This document shows positions 27,605 through 35,839 of a stretch of 64,000 bases of DNA, in pieces. Every line of letters starts with the position of its first letter. Position 1 is the first letter of the stretch. The translations under genes were made by a program, and so were the position numbers. The DNA is from Alteriqipengyuania flavescens. Its GTDB lineage: Bacteria; Pseudomonadota; Alphaproteobacteria; Sphingomonadales; Sphingomonadaceae. The notes under the pieces were generated by a model. It worked only from the letters and a program-made list of their open reading frames with translations, was not told where the DNA came from and did not search any database. The DNA is taken from NCBI RefSeq assembly GCF_030406725.1, contig NZ_CP129107.1, positions 2,026,501 to 2,090,500 on the forward strand, in the 5' to 3' direction.

Positions 27605-29286
27605 CGTTCCTCGACGACGTAAAGCCCCGGGGCCGCTTCCATCGGGGGATGGTTTGCGCTGCCGACCTGCTTGGGCGCAGGAATCTTGTCGCCTGAGCGC
27701 GCCTGGACCCACTCCATCCAGAACGGCCACCAGCTGCCGGCCACTTCTTCGGTGCCTTTCAGCCATTCCTCGGCCGTGGCGGGCAGTTTGCCCTTCTTTT
27801 TCTGGACGAAATACTTTGCCTTCGGATTGCCCGGAGGGTTCAGGATCGCCTGCATGTGGCCCGACTGGCTGAGCACGTAAGTCACGTCTTTCGAGCCGAA
27901 TAGCTGGGTCGAGCGGTAGGTCGCCCGCCACGGGGTGATGTGGTCGGTCACGCCGCCCAGGATGAAGAGGTCGCTGGTGACTTTCGACAAGTCGATCTTG
28001 TGGTCGACCATCTCCACCTCGCCCTTTTTCGTGAAGGCGAGCGTTTCGAAGATCGTCAGGAAATCGCCCATCAGGCTGGAGGACAGGTTGGTCGCATCCG
28101 CATTCCAGAAGAGCACGTCGAATGCGGGCGGATCGTCGCCCAGCAGGTAATTGTTGATGACGTAGTTCCAGATGAGGTCGTTCGGGCGCAGCCAGGCGAA
28201 ACCGCGGGCCAGGTCGTCGCCCTTGATCACCCCGGCCTTGTTGGCGCGGCGGCGGGCGAGGGCGAGGCCGTTTTCGCTGATCAGCGAGCCTGCCTCGATA
28301 TCGTTCTGCTTGGGATGCAGCACGCACACCATCAACGTAAGGCTGCCGAGCAGGTCGTCCTTGTCGGCGGTCATCTTGCTCGCCAGCATGGCCGCGGTCT
28401 GCCCGCCGGAACAGCCGGCCGAGACGTTGACCTTGTCGCTTTCGGTAATTTCGGCGACGGTTTCCATGGCGAGGCGGCAGGACGCGACATAATCCGCCAT
28501 GTCCCAGTTGCCCTGTTCCTTCGATGGATTGCGCCAGGAAATCACGAAGGTCTGGATGCCGTTGTCGACCTGGTATTTGATGACCGACTTATCGGGCGAC
28601 AGGTCATTGATGTACATCTTGTTGATCTGCGGCGGGATGGTCAGCTGCGGGACCGCGTGGACCTCGTCGGTGGTGGGCGCGTATTGCACCAGCTCCATCA
28701 TCTCGGTCCGCAGCACGACGTTGCCCTTGGACGTGGCGATGTTCTCACCCAGCTTGAACGGGCGCTTGTCGACCTGGCTGACCATGCCCTTATTCTGGGT
28801 GAGGTCGGTGTAGGCGTTCTTGAGCCCCTTGATGATCGACATGCCGCCGGAATCGATCAGGCGCTTCTGCGCCGTGGGATTGCCGATAAGCGTGTTGGTG
28901 GGCGCGATGGAATCGATGATGATCGTGGAGATGAATTTGGCCCGGTCGCGCTCCAGCTCGTCGAGTTCAAGCTCCTCCAGCCACTCGCTCATGCCCTTCT
29001 GCACGGCGAGGTAATATTGCGCGCCGGCCCGCATGAACGGGTTGTACTGCCATGCCGGGTCCTTGAAGCGCTTGTCGCGCGGATCGGGCTGCAGCTCCGA
29101 CTTGCCGATCATGATCTTCATCATTTCGCTGCCCATCGCGGTCGAATGGCGCATCAGGCGGGCAGGGTCGGAAGCGGTCTCTCGAAGCAGCACGGCAACG
29201 GCGCCGAATATGTCTTCCCGCGTCAACCCGATCAGCGGGCCGAGGGCGGTGGTGGATTGTGCTGCTTCGTTTTCGAGCTCGCTCAT
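27601..29286 (-). CDS. phaC: Class I polyhydroxyalkanoate synthase
   Basis: Polymerises hydroxyacyl-CoA into storage polyester on granule surfaces. The 561-residue length and N-terminal domain fit class I PhaC. The modified lipase box SAGCSGG holds the nucleophile Cys292; the catalytic Asp is in GGVTDHITPW near 447 and the His in SQSGHMQAI near 477. Genes phaA, phaB, phaR and phasins are not adjacent; only the depolymerase follows. The FprA-like gene is upstream on the same strand, 42 bp away. Confidence 0.94.
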   Translation of the reverse strand: MSELENEAAQSTTALGPLIGLTREDIFGAVAVLLRETASDPARLMRHSTAMGSEMMKIMIGKSELQPDPRDKRFKDPAWQYNPFMRAGAQYYLAVQKGMSEWLEELELDELERDRAKFISTIIIDSIAPTNTLIGNPTAQKRLIDSGGMSIIKGLKNAYTDLTQNKGMVSQVDKRPFKLGENIATSKGNVVLRTEMMELVQYAPTTDEVHAVPQLTIPPQINKMYINDLSPDKSVIKYQVDNGIQTFVISWRNPSKEQGNWDMADYVASCRLAMETVAEITESDKVNVSAGCSGGQTAAMLASKMTADKDDLLGSLTLMVCVLHPKQNDIEAGSLISENGLALARRRANKAGVIKGDDLARGFAWLRPNDLIWNYVINNYLLGDDPPAFDVLFWNADATNLSSSLMGDFLTIFETLAFTKKGEVEMVDHKIDLSKVTSDLFILGGVTDHITPWRATYRSTQLFGSKDVTYVLSQSGHMQAILNPPGNPKAKYFVQKKKGKLPATAEEWLKGTEEVAGSWWPFWMEWVQARSGDKIPAPKQVGSANHPPMEAAPGLYVVEER

Positions 29287-29328
29287 GTAGGATCCTCTCT
29301 CTTGTCGTTCTTGGCTGCCGGGCTTTCG

Positions 29329-30648
29329 TTACGAACCCTTGGCGGCGATCATCTGTTCGATGGCGATGAATTTCTCCCTCGGAGAACCCTCGCGGGCGGC
29401 GCTATGTTCCGCCTCCTCGATTTTCTTCCAATCCTGGAATGTGACGATGTCGAGCCCGCGGTCTGCAGCCAGCTTGTCGAACCCCTCGCGCCCGCGCTTT
29501 CCCTGCCGGCCCAGCTTGCCGCTTTCCATGTCGGCAGCGATCAATTCGACAAGGCCGAAGCCGTCCGGGCGGTTGGTGCCGATGGTGCCGGTCGGCCCGC
29601 GCCGTGCCCAGCCCACGCAATAGAGCCCGTCCAGGATGCGGCCTTCGTCGTTGGCGAAACGGCCCATCCGCTCATCGAACGGAACGCCTTCGATCGGCGC
29701 CGTGCGATAGCCGATGCAGGTGACGACGAGGCTTGCCGGGATGCGATAGGTTTCGCCGGTGCCCTGGGCGCGGCCCTTGACCACCTCGGTCCGCTCGACC
29801 TCGACCGCTTCCACCCGCCCGTCGCCGAGCAATGCCACGGGGCTGGCGAAGAAATCGAATTCGATGGCGATGCGTTTTTCGCCGTGGATCGCGCGGCGGA
29901 TCGCCGCAAAGCTGCGCAGGTGGGCGACCGACTTCCGCAGCCCCGGTTCGAGGATTGCATCTTCCGCCTCGTCCGGCAGGTCGGCGGTTTCGACCTGCGG
30001 GCTGGCCTGTTCCAGCTCCATCAGCTCGCCCAGCTCCTTCGGCGTCATGGATATCTGGTGCGGCCCGCGGCGGCCCAGGATCACGATCCGCTCGATGGGC
30101 GATGCGGTCAGCGCGTCGAGAGCATGGTTGACGATGTCGCTGCCGGCGAATTCGTCGCGCGTCTTCGACAGGATACGCACCACATCCAGCGCCACGTTGC
30201 CCATGCCGATGACCACGGCGGTACGTCCGGAAAGGTCTGGCGCCAAGTCGGCGAATTGCGGATGGCCGTTATACCAGCCGACGAATTCGGCCGAACCATA
30301 GACATTGCCGAGGTCGTTGCCAGGAACCGCAAGTTCACGATCCCGCGGCGCGCCGGTCGCAAGCACAATCGCGTCGTAGAACTGCTGCAATTCGGCAATC
30401 GTCACATCCTCGCCGATGGCGACATTGCCGACGAAGCGGACATTGTCGGTCAGCGCGGTCTTCTCGTAGCGGCGGGAAACGCCCTTGATGGACTGGTGGT
30501 CGGGCGCGACGCCGAAGCGGATCAGGCCGTAAGGCACGGGCAGGCGGTCGAAAATGTCGATCCTGACATCATCGCCCCACAGCTTCTGCGCGGCTTCCGC
30601 CGTGTAGTAACCTGCCGGGCCCGAACCGATGATCGCGATGTGCCGCAT
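29329..30648 (-). CDS. Ferredoxin--NADP+ reductase (FprA/adrenodoxin-reductase type)
   Basis: A 439-residue flavoprotein transferring electrons between NADPH and ferredoxin. FAD motif GSGPAGYYTAEA near residue 8, PVPYGLIRFGVAPDH near 37, NADP motif GMGNVALDVVRIL near 148 and C-terminal GWARRGPTGTIGTN near 348 are diagnostic of the FprA family. The partner ferredoxin or P450 is not in the window. It is divergent from the first c-di-GMP gene. Confidence 0.92.
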   Translation of the reverse strand: MRHIAIIGSGPAGYYTAEAAQKLWGDDVRIDIFDRLPVPYGLIRFGVAPDHQSIKGVSRRYEKTALTDNVRFVGNVAIGEDVTIAELQQFYDAIVLATGAPRDRELAVPGNDLGNVYGSAEFVGWYNGHPQFADLAPDLSGRTAVVIGMGNVALDVVRILSKTRDEFAGSDIVNHALDALTASPIERIVILGRRGPHQISMTPKELGELMELEQASPQVETADLPDEAEDAILEPGLRKSVAHLRSFAAIRRAIHGEKRIAIEFDFFASPVALLGDGRVEAVEVERTEVVKGRAQGTGETYRIPASLVVTCIGYRTAPIEGVPFDERMGRFANDEGRILDGLYCVGWARRGPTGTIGTNRPDGFGLVELIAADMESGKLGRQGKRGREGFDKLAADRGLDIVTFQDWKKIEEAEHSAAREGSPREKFIAIEQMIAAKGS

Positions 30649-30820
30649 GCCCGTCTCCCCAGGGGCTGAATGCCTGTTCCGGCACCGTGCCCGCGCGTAC
30701 CGGCAAATTCAAGCGTCGGTGCGGAAGTGGTGGTTTTGCCCTTCAGGAAAGGCACGGCGAACGGACATCGTGAAGGCACCGTTTACGCTTTTTCAAAGCC
30801 ATTCTGGCACCGCGTGCCTG

Positions 30821-33541
30821 ATGAGTGGGGCATTGCCACAAAAAAGCACGTCGCAACCTGCGGCCGAGCCGGCAACGCCGGATCGGGACGACGCGCGCCG
30901 TGGCAGTGTCCATCGCCTGCAGATGCCCGAAGCGGAGCAGGCGAGGCAGGAAGCGAAGCCGGCGCAGCCGAACCGGCGTGCGGGGGGACGCGTCGTCCTG
31001 CCGCAGCGTTCGCGCGTCCTTGTCGGCTCCTGGAAATGGATGACGCCGACGCTGGTCGCCGCATCGGTGCTGGCGGCGGCAACGTCGCTGTCCATCCCGC
31101 CGTTGCTTGCTATCCCGCTGCTGCTGGCCGCGATCGGCCTGCCTTACCTGACGCCGCGGCTCGACCCGCCTGTCATCAAGGGCACTGCAGCGCTGCAACG
31201 CCAGTTCGTGATGATCGGCGGACTCGTGGTCGCACCGATGATTGCCTTTTCGGCGGCGATCCTGCTGTGGCTTTCGCAAGGCGGGCTTGCATGGACGTCG
31301 GGGCTCAGCGCGCTTGTCGGCGCCAGCACGGTGGGATCGGCGTTCCTGTATCGCAGGCTCAACGCGATGTTTTCCGCCCAGATCGGAGTATGGGCGATGC
31401 CGGCCCTGTTCTATGGCGGACTGATCGGGCTGGGCGGCATGTTCGTCCTTTGCATGACCGCGTTCGTCATCATCCGCCGCGAAAGCGAGCTCCAGTCGCA
31501 GCTCGACAAGAAGCTGCAGCGCGAGGAACGTGATCGCAAGCGCGCCGAACACATCCTGCGGGATTACGAGGAAACAGGGCAGGGCTGGTTCTGGGAAACC
31601 GACAGGCGCGGCCAGCTGACCTATGTGTCCCGCCCCGTCGCGGAGGCACTCGGCTACACGCAGGAAACGATGGTCGGCCGCCCGCTCAACGACCTGTTCG
31701 ACCTCGCCGACCGGGACGACGAGAGCGAGCGCACGCTTACCTTTCACATTTCCGCCCGCTCGCCGTTCAGCGAACTGGCGGTGCGATCCGCCATTCGCGA
31801 CGAGGAGCGCTGGTGGTCGGTCACCGGGCGTCCGCTTTATGACACGTTCGACAATTTCGTGGGCTTTCGCGGCGCCGGCACCGACCTCACCGAAAAGCGC
31901 CGCAGCCAGGAGAAGGCGACCCGCCTCGCGCGCTACGACAGTCTTACGGGGCTCGCGAACCGTTTCCTGATGTCGCAGACGCTGGAGAAGATCCTCGGCG
32001 CGCCGCAGGAACTCAACCGCACTTGCGCGGTGTTCCTGCTCGACCTCGACCGGTTCAAGCAGGTCAACGATACGCTCGGCCACCCGGTCGGCGACGAATT
32101 GCTCAAGCAGGTGTCGGTGCGGCTCGAAGGCGTGGTCGGGGAGCACGGACAGGTCGGGCGCCTCGGCGGCGACGAGTTCCAGGTCATCCTGCCGGGGACG
32201 CACAAGCGCGAGGAGCTGGGCGAGCTTGCCCACCGGATCATCTCTTCGCTTTCCCAGCCATATGGGATCGAGGACCACCGCGTTGTCATCGGCGCGTCGG
32301 TCGGTGTTGCGATCGCGCCTGACGACGGGGTGACGAGCGAGGCGATCATCCGCAACGCCGACCTTGCGCTCTACGCTGCGAAGGACGGCGGGCGCGGACG
32401 CTTCCATTTCTACGCCAACGACCTCCATTCCGAGGCGGAAGCGCGGCGCGAACTGGAACAGGACCTGCGTGATGCGGTGACCCATGGCCAGCTCGAATTG
32501 TTTTACCAGCCGGTCGTGTCCGCTGCCGACGAGGAAATCGTCGGTTTCGAGGCACTGCTGCGCTGGAACCACCATGTCAAAGGCTGGATGCAACCGCAGA
32601 AATTCGTCGAGATCGCGGAGGATTGCGGCCTGATCGAACAGATCGGTGAATGGGCACTGCGCACCGCATGCCACGAATTGTCGACCTGGCCGGAAAACGT
32701 GCGCTGCGCCGTCAACGTCTCGCCGCTGCAGTTCGCCAACCCCAATTTCCCCACCGTGGTTACCAATGCCGTGGCGCAGGCGGGCATCGACCCGTCGCGA
32801 CTGGAGCTGGAAATTACCGAAAGCGTATTCCTGACCGACGATTCCAATACCGACCAGATGTTCGCCGCCCTGAAGCGGGTCGGCGTCCGGTTGGCGCTCG
32901 ACGATTTCGGGACGGGCTATTCCTCGCTCGGCTATCTGAAGAAGGCGCCGTTCGACAAGATCAAGATCGACCAGAGCTTCGTGCGCGGCGCGACGGAGAC
33001 CGGCAGCCGCAACGGCGCGATTATCACCTCGATCACTAGCCTGGCGCAGGCGCTGGACATGGATACGACGGCCGAGGGCGTGGAAACGCTCGACGAACTC
33101 GATCTCATCCGCATGCTCGGCTGCAGCCACATCCAGGGCTATATCTACGACAAGCCGCTATCGCGCGACGTGGTGATGAAGCGGCTGCAGGCTGGGCTCA
33201 AGGCCACCGCGAGCGGTCCGCGTTCGGCCCGTGCCGCGCGCCAGAAGATGTTGCGCAAGGTGGAGCTTTCCCACGGGGCGACCAAATATCGCGGCACGAT
33301 CCGCAACATCTCCGTCACCGGGGCGATGATCGAGGGACTATGGAACGTGCCCGACAACACGGTCTTCGACCTGCAGATTTCGGAAACCGTCTCGCTCAAG
33401 GTGACCAGCCGCTGGTGCTATGAAGGGCGAATGGGCGTGCAATTCGACCGACCGCTGGAACGCGATTTCAACGGCAATATCAAGGTTATCGCGGATGCCA
33501 CGCCGGCCGCGCGCAAATCCTTGCTCAGGGATGCGGGCTGA
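30821..33541 (+). CDS. Membrane PAS-GGDEF-EAL-PilZ protein 1
   Basis: A 906-residue c-di-GMP turnover protein. Order: basic N-terminal region; about five hydrophobic spans in residues 75-220; a short coiled-coil; PAS near 245-360; GGDEF with intact motif GGDEF at 449-453; EAL with Glu-Ala-Leu at 577-579 and intact ELEITES, DDFGTG, KIDQSF and AEGVE; then a PilZ-like domain with NISVTGA near 828. I see no RxxD inhibitory site five residues before GGDEF. Both catalytic domains look active. Start ATG 30821 is chosen; GTG 30770 in frame is possible. Confidence 0.9.
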   Translation: MSGALPQKSTSQPAAEPATPDRDDARRGSVHRLQMPEAEQARQEAKPAQPNRRAGGRVVLPQRSRVLVGSWKWMTPTLVAASVLAAATSLSIPPLLAIPLLLAAIGLPYLTPRLDPPVIKGTAALQRQFVMIGGLVVAPMIAFSAAILLWLSQGGLAWTSGLSALVGASTVGSAFLYRRLNAMFSAQIGVWAMPALFYGGLIGLGGMFVLCMTAFVIIRRESELQSQLDKKLQREERDRKRAEHILRDYEETGQGWFWETDRRGQLTYVSRPVAEALGYTQETMVGRPLNDLFDLADRDDESERTLTFHISARSPFSELAVRSAIRDEERWWSVTGRPLYDTFDNFVGFRGAGTDLTEKRRSQEKATRLARYDSLTGLANRFLMSQTLEKILGAPQELNRTCAVFLLDLDRFKQVNDTLGHPVGDELLKQVSVRLEGVVGEHGQVGRLGGDEFQVILPGTHKREELGELAHRIISSLSQPYGIEDHRVVIGASVGVAIAPDDGVTSEAIIRNADLALYAAKDGGRGRFHFYANDLHSEAEARRELEQDLRDAVTHGQLELFYQPVVSAADEEIVGFEALLRWNHHVKGWMQPQKFVEIAEDCGLIEQIGEWALRTACHELSTWPENVRCAVNVSPLQFANPNFPTVVTNAVAQAGIDPSRLELEITESVFLTDDSNTDQMFAALKRVGVRLALDDFGTGYSSLGYLKKAPFDKIKIDQSFVRGATETGSRNGAIITSITSLAQALDMDTTAEGVETLDELDLIRMLGCSHIQGYIYDKPLSRDVVMKRLQAGLKATASGPRSARAARQKMLRKVELSHGATKYRGTIRNISVTGAMIEGLWNVPDNTVFDLQISETVSLKVTSRWCYEGRMGVQFDRPLERDFNGNIKVIADATPAARKSLLRDAG

Positions 33542-33619
33542 TGGGGTCGTTAGTAAAAAAGAAACCACGACTGGTTACCCACGGGTTGCCATTTGTTGAA
33601 GCGAACGAGGACTGAAGCC

Positions 33620-35830
33620 GTGGCGATGGGCGGACTGCTTAAGGGATTGCGGGGGGGCAGCTATGCCGCCCGCGATTCCGTGCGCGCCGGAGCCTTGTTC
33701 GACAGCGCATCCAGTGCCGATCTGCTGGAGTTTGTCGAAAACACGCAGAGCATCTGGGTCTGGCAGACCGACCCTCAGGGCAATTTCACCTATGTCAGCG
33801 AAGCTTTCGACAAGCTCGTCTGCCCTGAGGGCCGTTCGCTAATCGGCAGCCATGCGGTCGAGCTGTTCGAAAGCGAAGAGGACGAGGCGGCCATGCCCGG
33901 GCGCAGCCTGCGCCTCATCATGTCCACCCACAAGCCGATCCGCGACCGCATCCTGAAGATCGGCGAGGATGCCGATGCTACCTGGTGGTGCGTCGTCGGC
34001 AAGCCGATGTTCGATGGCGAGACCTTTCTGGGCTACCGCGGTTACGGGTCGAACAAGACCGAAGAGCAGCGCAAGGCGGCCGAGGAAAACCAGCTCGCCA
34101 GTTTCGACAGCCTGACCGGGCTCGCCAACCGCGCCAGGATGGAACAGCGCATCGATACGATGCTGGCGACCTTCGTCGCTGCCAAACGCTCCTGTGCGCT
34201 GATGATGATCGACCTTGACCGGTTCAAGCAGGTCAACGACACGCTGGGCCACGCCGCCGGCGACGAGCTGCTGAAGCAGGTCGCAGAGCGCCTGAAACGC
34301 GTGGTTGGCGAGAATGCGGAGATCGGACGCCTCGGCGGCGACGAATTCCAGATCCTGATGCCCGACATGGACGACCGCGGCCGGCTCGGCGAAATCGGGC
34401 AGAAGATCATCTCGATCCTGTCGCAGCCCTTTGTCCTCGACGGGGCGCGCACCAGTATCGGCGGATCGCTCGGCATCGCGATTGCCCCATATGACGGGAT
34501 CGAGCGCGACGCGCTGGTCCATAGCGCCGACCTGGCGCTCTATGCCGCAAAGCATGGCGGGCGCGGGCTGTACCGGTTCTACTCCGCCGACCTCAAGAAC
34601 AGCGAGCGCGACCGCAAGGGCATCGAGGCCGATCTCGAACTCGCCCTGCAGCGCGGTGAATTCGACCTAAATTACCAGCCCATCGCCTCCACCGCGAACA
34701 ACAAGATCGTGGGACTTGAGGCACTGCTGCGCTGGTACAGCCCCGAACGCGGGCCCGTGTTGCCGGAGCTGTTCATTCCGATTGCGGAAGACAGCAACCT
34801 CATCGTGGGCATCGGCGAATGGGTGTTGCAGGAAGCCTGCCGCGAGGCTGCGACCTGGCCGAAGAGCGTGCGCCTGACGGTCAACGTTTCCTCGGTCCAA
34901 CTGCTCAACGAAGGTTTCCCGACCGTCGTCACCAACGCGCTCGCCAACTCGGGTCTCGAACCGAACCGCCTGGAGCTCGATCTCAACGAGAACGTATTCC
35001 TGCGCGATACGCAGCTGATCGATGAAGCGGTGGCGAAGCTGCGCGGTATCGGCGTGCGCCTCGCGCTCGACGATTTCGGTGCCGGCATGTCTTCGCTCGG
35101 CTATCTCAAGGGCACGCATTTCGACACGCTGAAGATCGACCCGGAATTCCTGCGCGACGCCTGTGCGCCCGCCAACCGCAACGGCGACCTGATCCGCGCC
35201 ATCGTGGCACTCGCAGGCGCGCTCGGCATGGATAGCGTGGCCGAAGGTGTCGAGGCAAAGGACGAACTCGCATTGGTGCGTGAATGTGGAGTCACCCACA
35301 TCCAGGGCTTCATTTACGCGCCGCCGATGGACCGTGAGGAACTGCACGATAAGATGGTGAACGAGGCTTGGGCCATCGAGCCCAACGGCCCCGAACGCCA
35401 GCGCGCGGAGCGCCGCCGCGTGTTCCGCCGCTGCAACGTCATCCACGAGGACCATTTCTACGAAGTCATGATGCGCGACCTGTCCCGCACCGGCGCCCTC
35501 ATCGAAGGCCTGGCCGACGTGCCGGTTGGCGAACGCTTCGTCCTCGACTTCGGCGAAGGCCAGCTGGCTGTCGCCACCGTGATCCATTCTCGCGGCGACA
35601 AACAGGGGCTGGAATTTGAAATTCCGCTCGTGCCCGACGGGGCGGGGGGCCTGTGTACCCGCCACCGCGTGTCGCCCTATGCGCTCGCGGCGGCCGGCAT
35701 GCCGCTGCAGATGCTGCCTCCGGGCAATTACCCGCTGGTCGGCGGGGAATACGGCGCCAAGCCCAAGTCGATGCCCAAGTTCGCCCAGCTTTCCATCGCT
35801 GCCAAGATTGCCGACGGTGGGGAGGGTTGA
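33620..35830 (+). CDS. Soluble PAS-GGDEF-EAL-PilZ protein 2
   Basis: A 736-residue paralogue of its neighbours without membrane spans. PAS covers about 40-160, GGDEF motif is at 239-243, EAL at 367-369. The EAL residues are kept (NVSS, DDFGAG, KIDPEF, AEGVE), though the usual ITES is LNEN. The PilZ-like domain has RRRVFRR and DLSRTGA. A Cys-Thr-Arg segment GLCTRHRVSPYALAAAGMPL near the C-terminus is shared with protein 3 only. Start GTG 33620 suits GAGGA at 33607-33611; ATG 33626 and TTG 33593 are alternatives. Confidence 0.88.
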   Translation: MAMGGLLKGLRGGSYAARDSVRAGALFDSASSADLLEFVENTQSIWVWQTDPQGNFTYVSEAFDKLVCPEGRSLIGSHAVELFESEEDEAAMPGRSLRLIMSTHKPIRDRILKIGEDADATWWCVVGKPMFDGETFLGYRGYGSNKTEEQRKAAEENQLASFDSLTGLANRARMEQRIDTMLATFVAAKRSCALMMIDLDRFKQVNDTLGHAAGDELLKQVAERLKRVVGENAEIGRLGGDEFQILMPDMDDRGRLGEIGQKIISILSQPFVLDGARTSIGGSLGIAIAPYDGIERDALVHSADLALYAAKHGGRGLYRFYSADLKNSERDRKGIEADLELALQRGEFDLNYQPIASTANNKIVGLEALLRWYSPERGPVLPELFIPIAEDSNLIVGIGEWVLQEACREAATWPKSVRLTVNVSSVQLLNEGFPTVVTNALANSGLEPNRLELDLNENVFLRDTQLIDEAVAKLRGIGVRLALDDFGAGMSSLGYLKGTHFDTLKIDPEFLRDACAPANRNGDLIRAIVALAGALGMDSVAEGVEAKDELALVRECGVTHIQGFIYAPPMDREELHDKMVNEAWAIEPNGPERQRAERRRVFRRCNVIHEDHFYEVMMRDLSRTGALIEGLADVPVGERFVLDFGEGQLAVATVIHSRGDKQGLEFEIPLVPDGAGGLCTRHRVSPYALAAAGMPLQMLPPGNYPLVGGEYGAKPKSMPKFAQLSIAAKIADGGEG

Positions 35831-35839
35831 TTGATTACG

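Noticed and set aside
27940-30669. 909-codon plus-strand frame antisense to phaC and the FprA-like gene
   Set aside because: Composition-driven shadow; both minus-strand genes have clear motifs.
30743-33130. 795-codon minus-strand frame antisense to the first GGDEF-EAL gene
   Set aside because: Shadow frame; the plus strand holds intact GGDEF, EAL and PilZ motifs.
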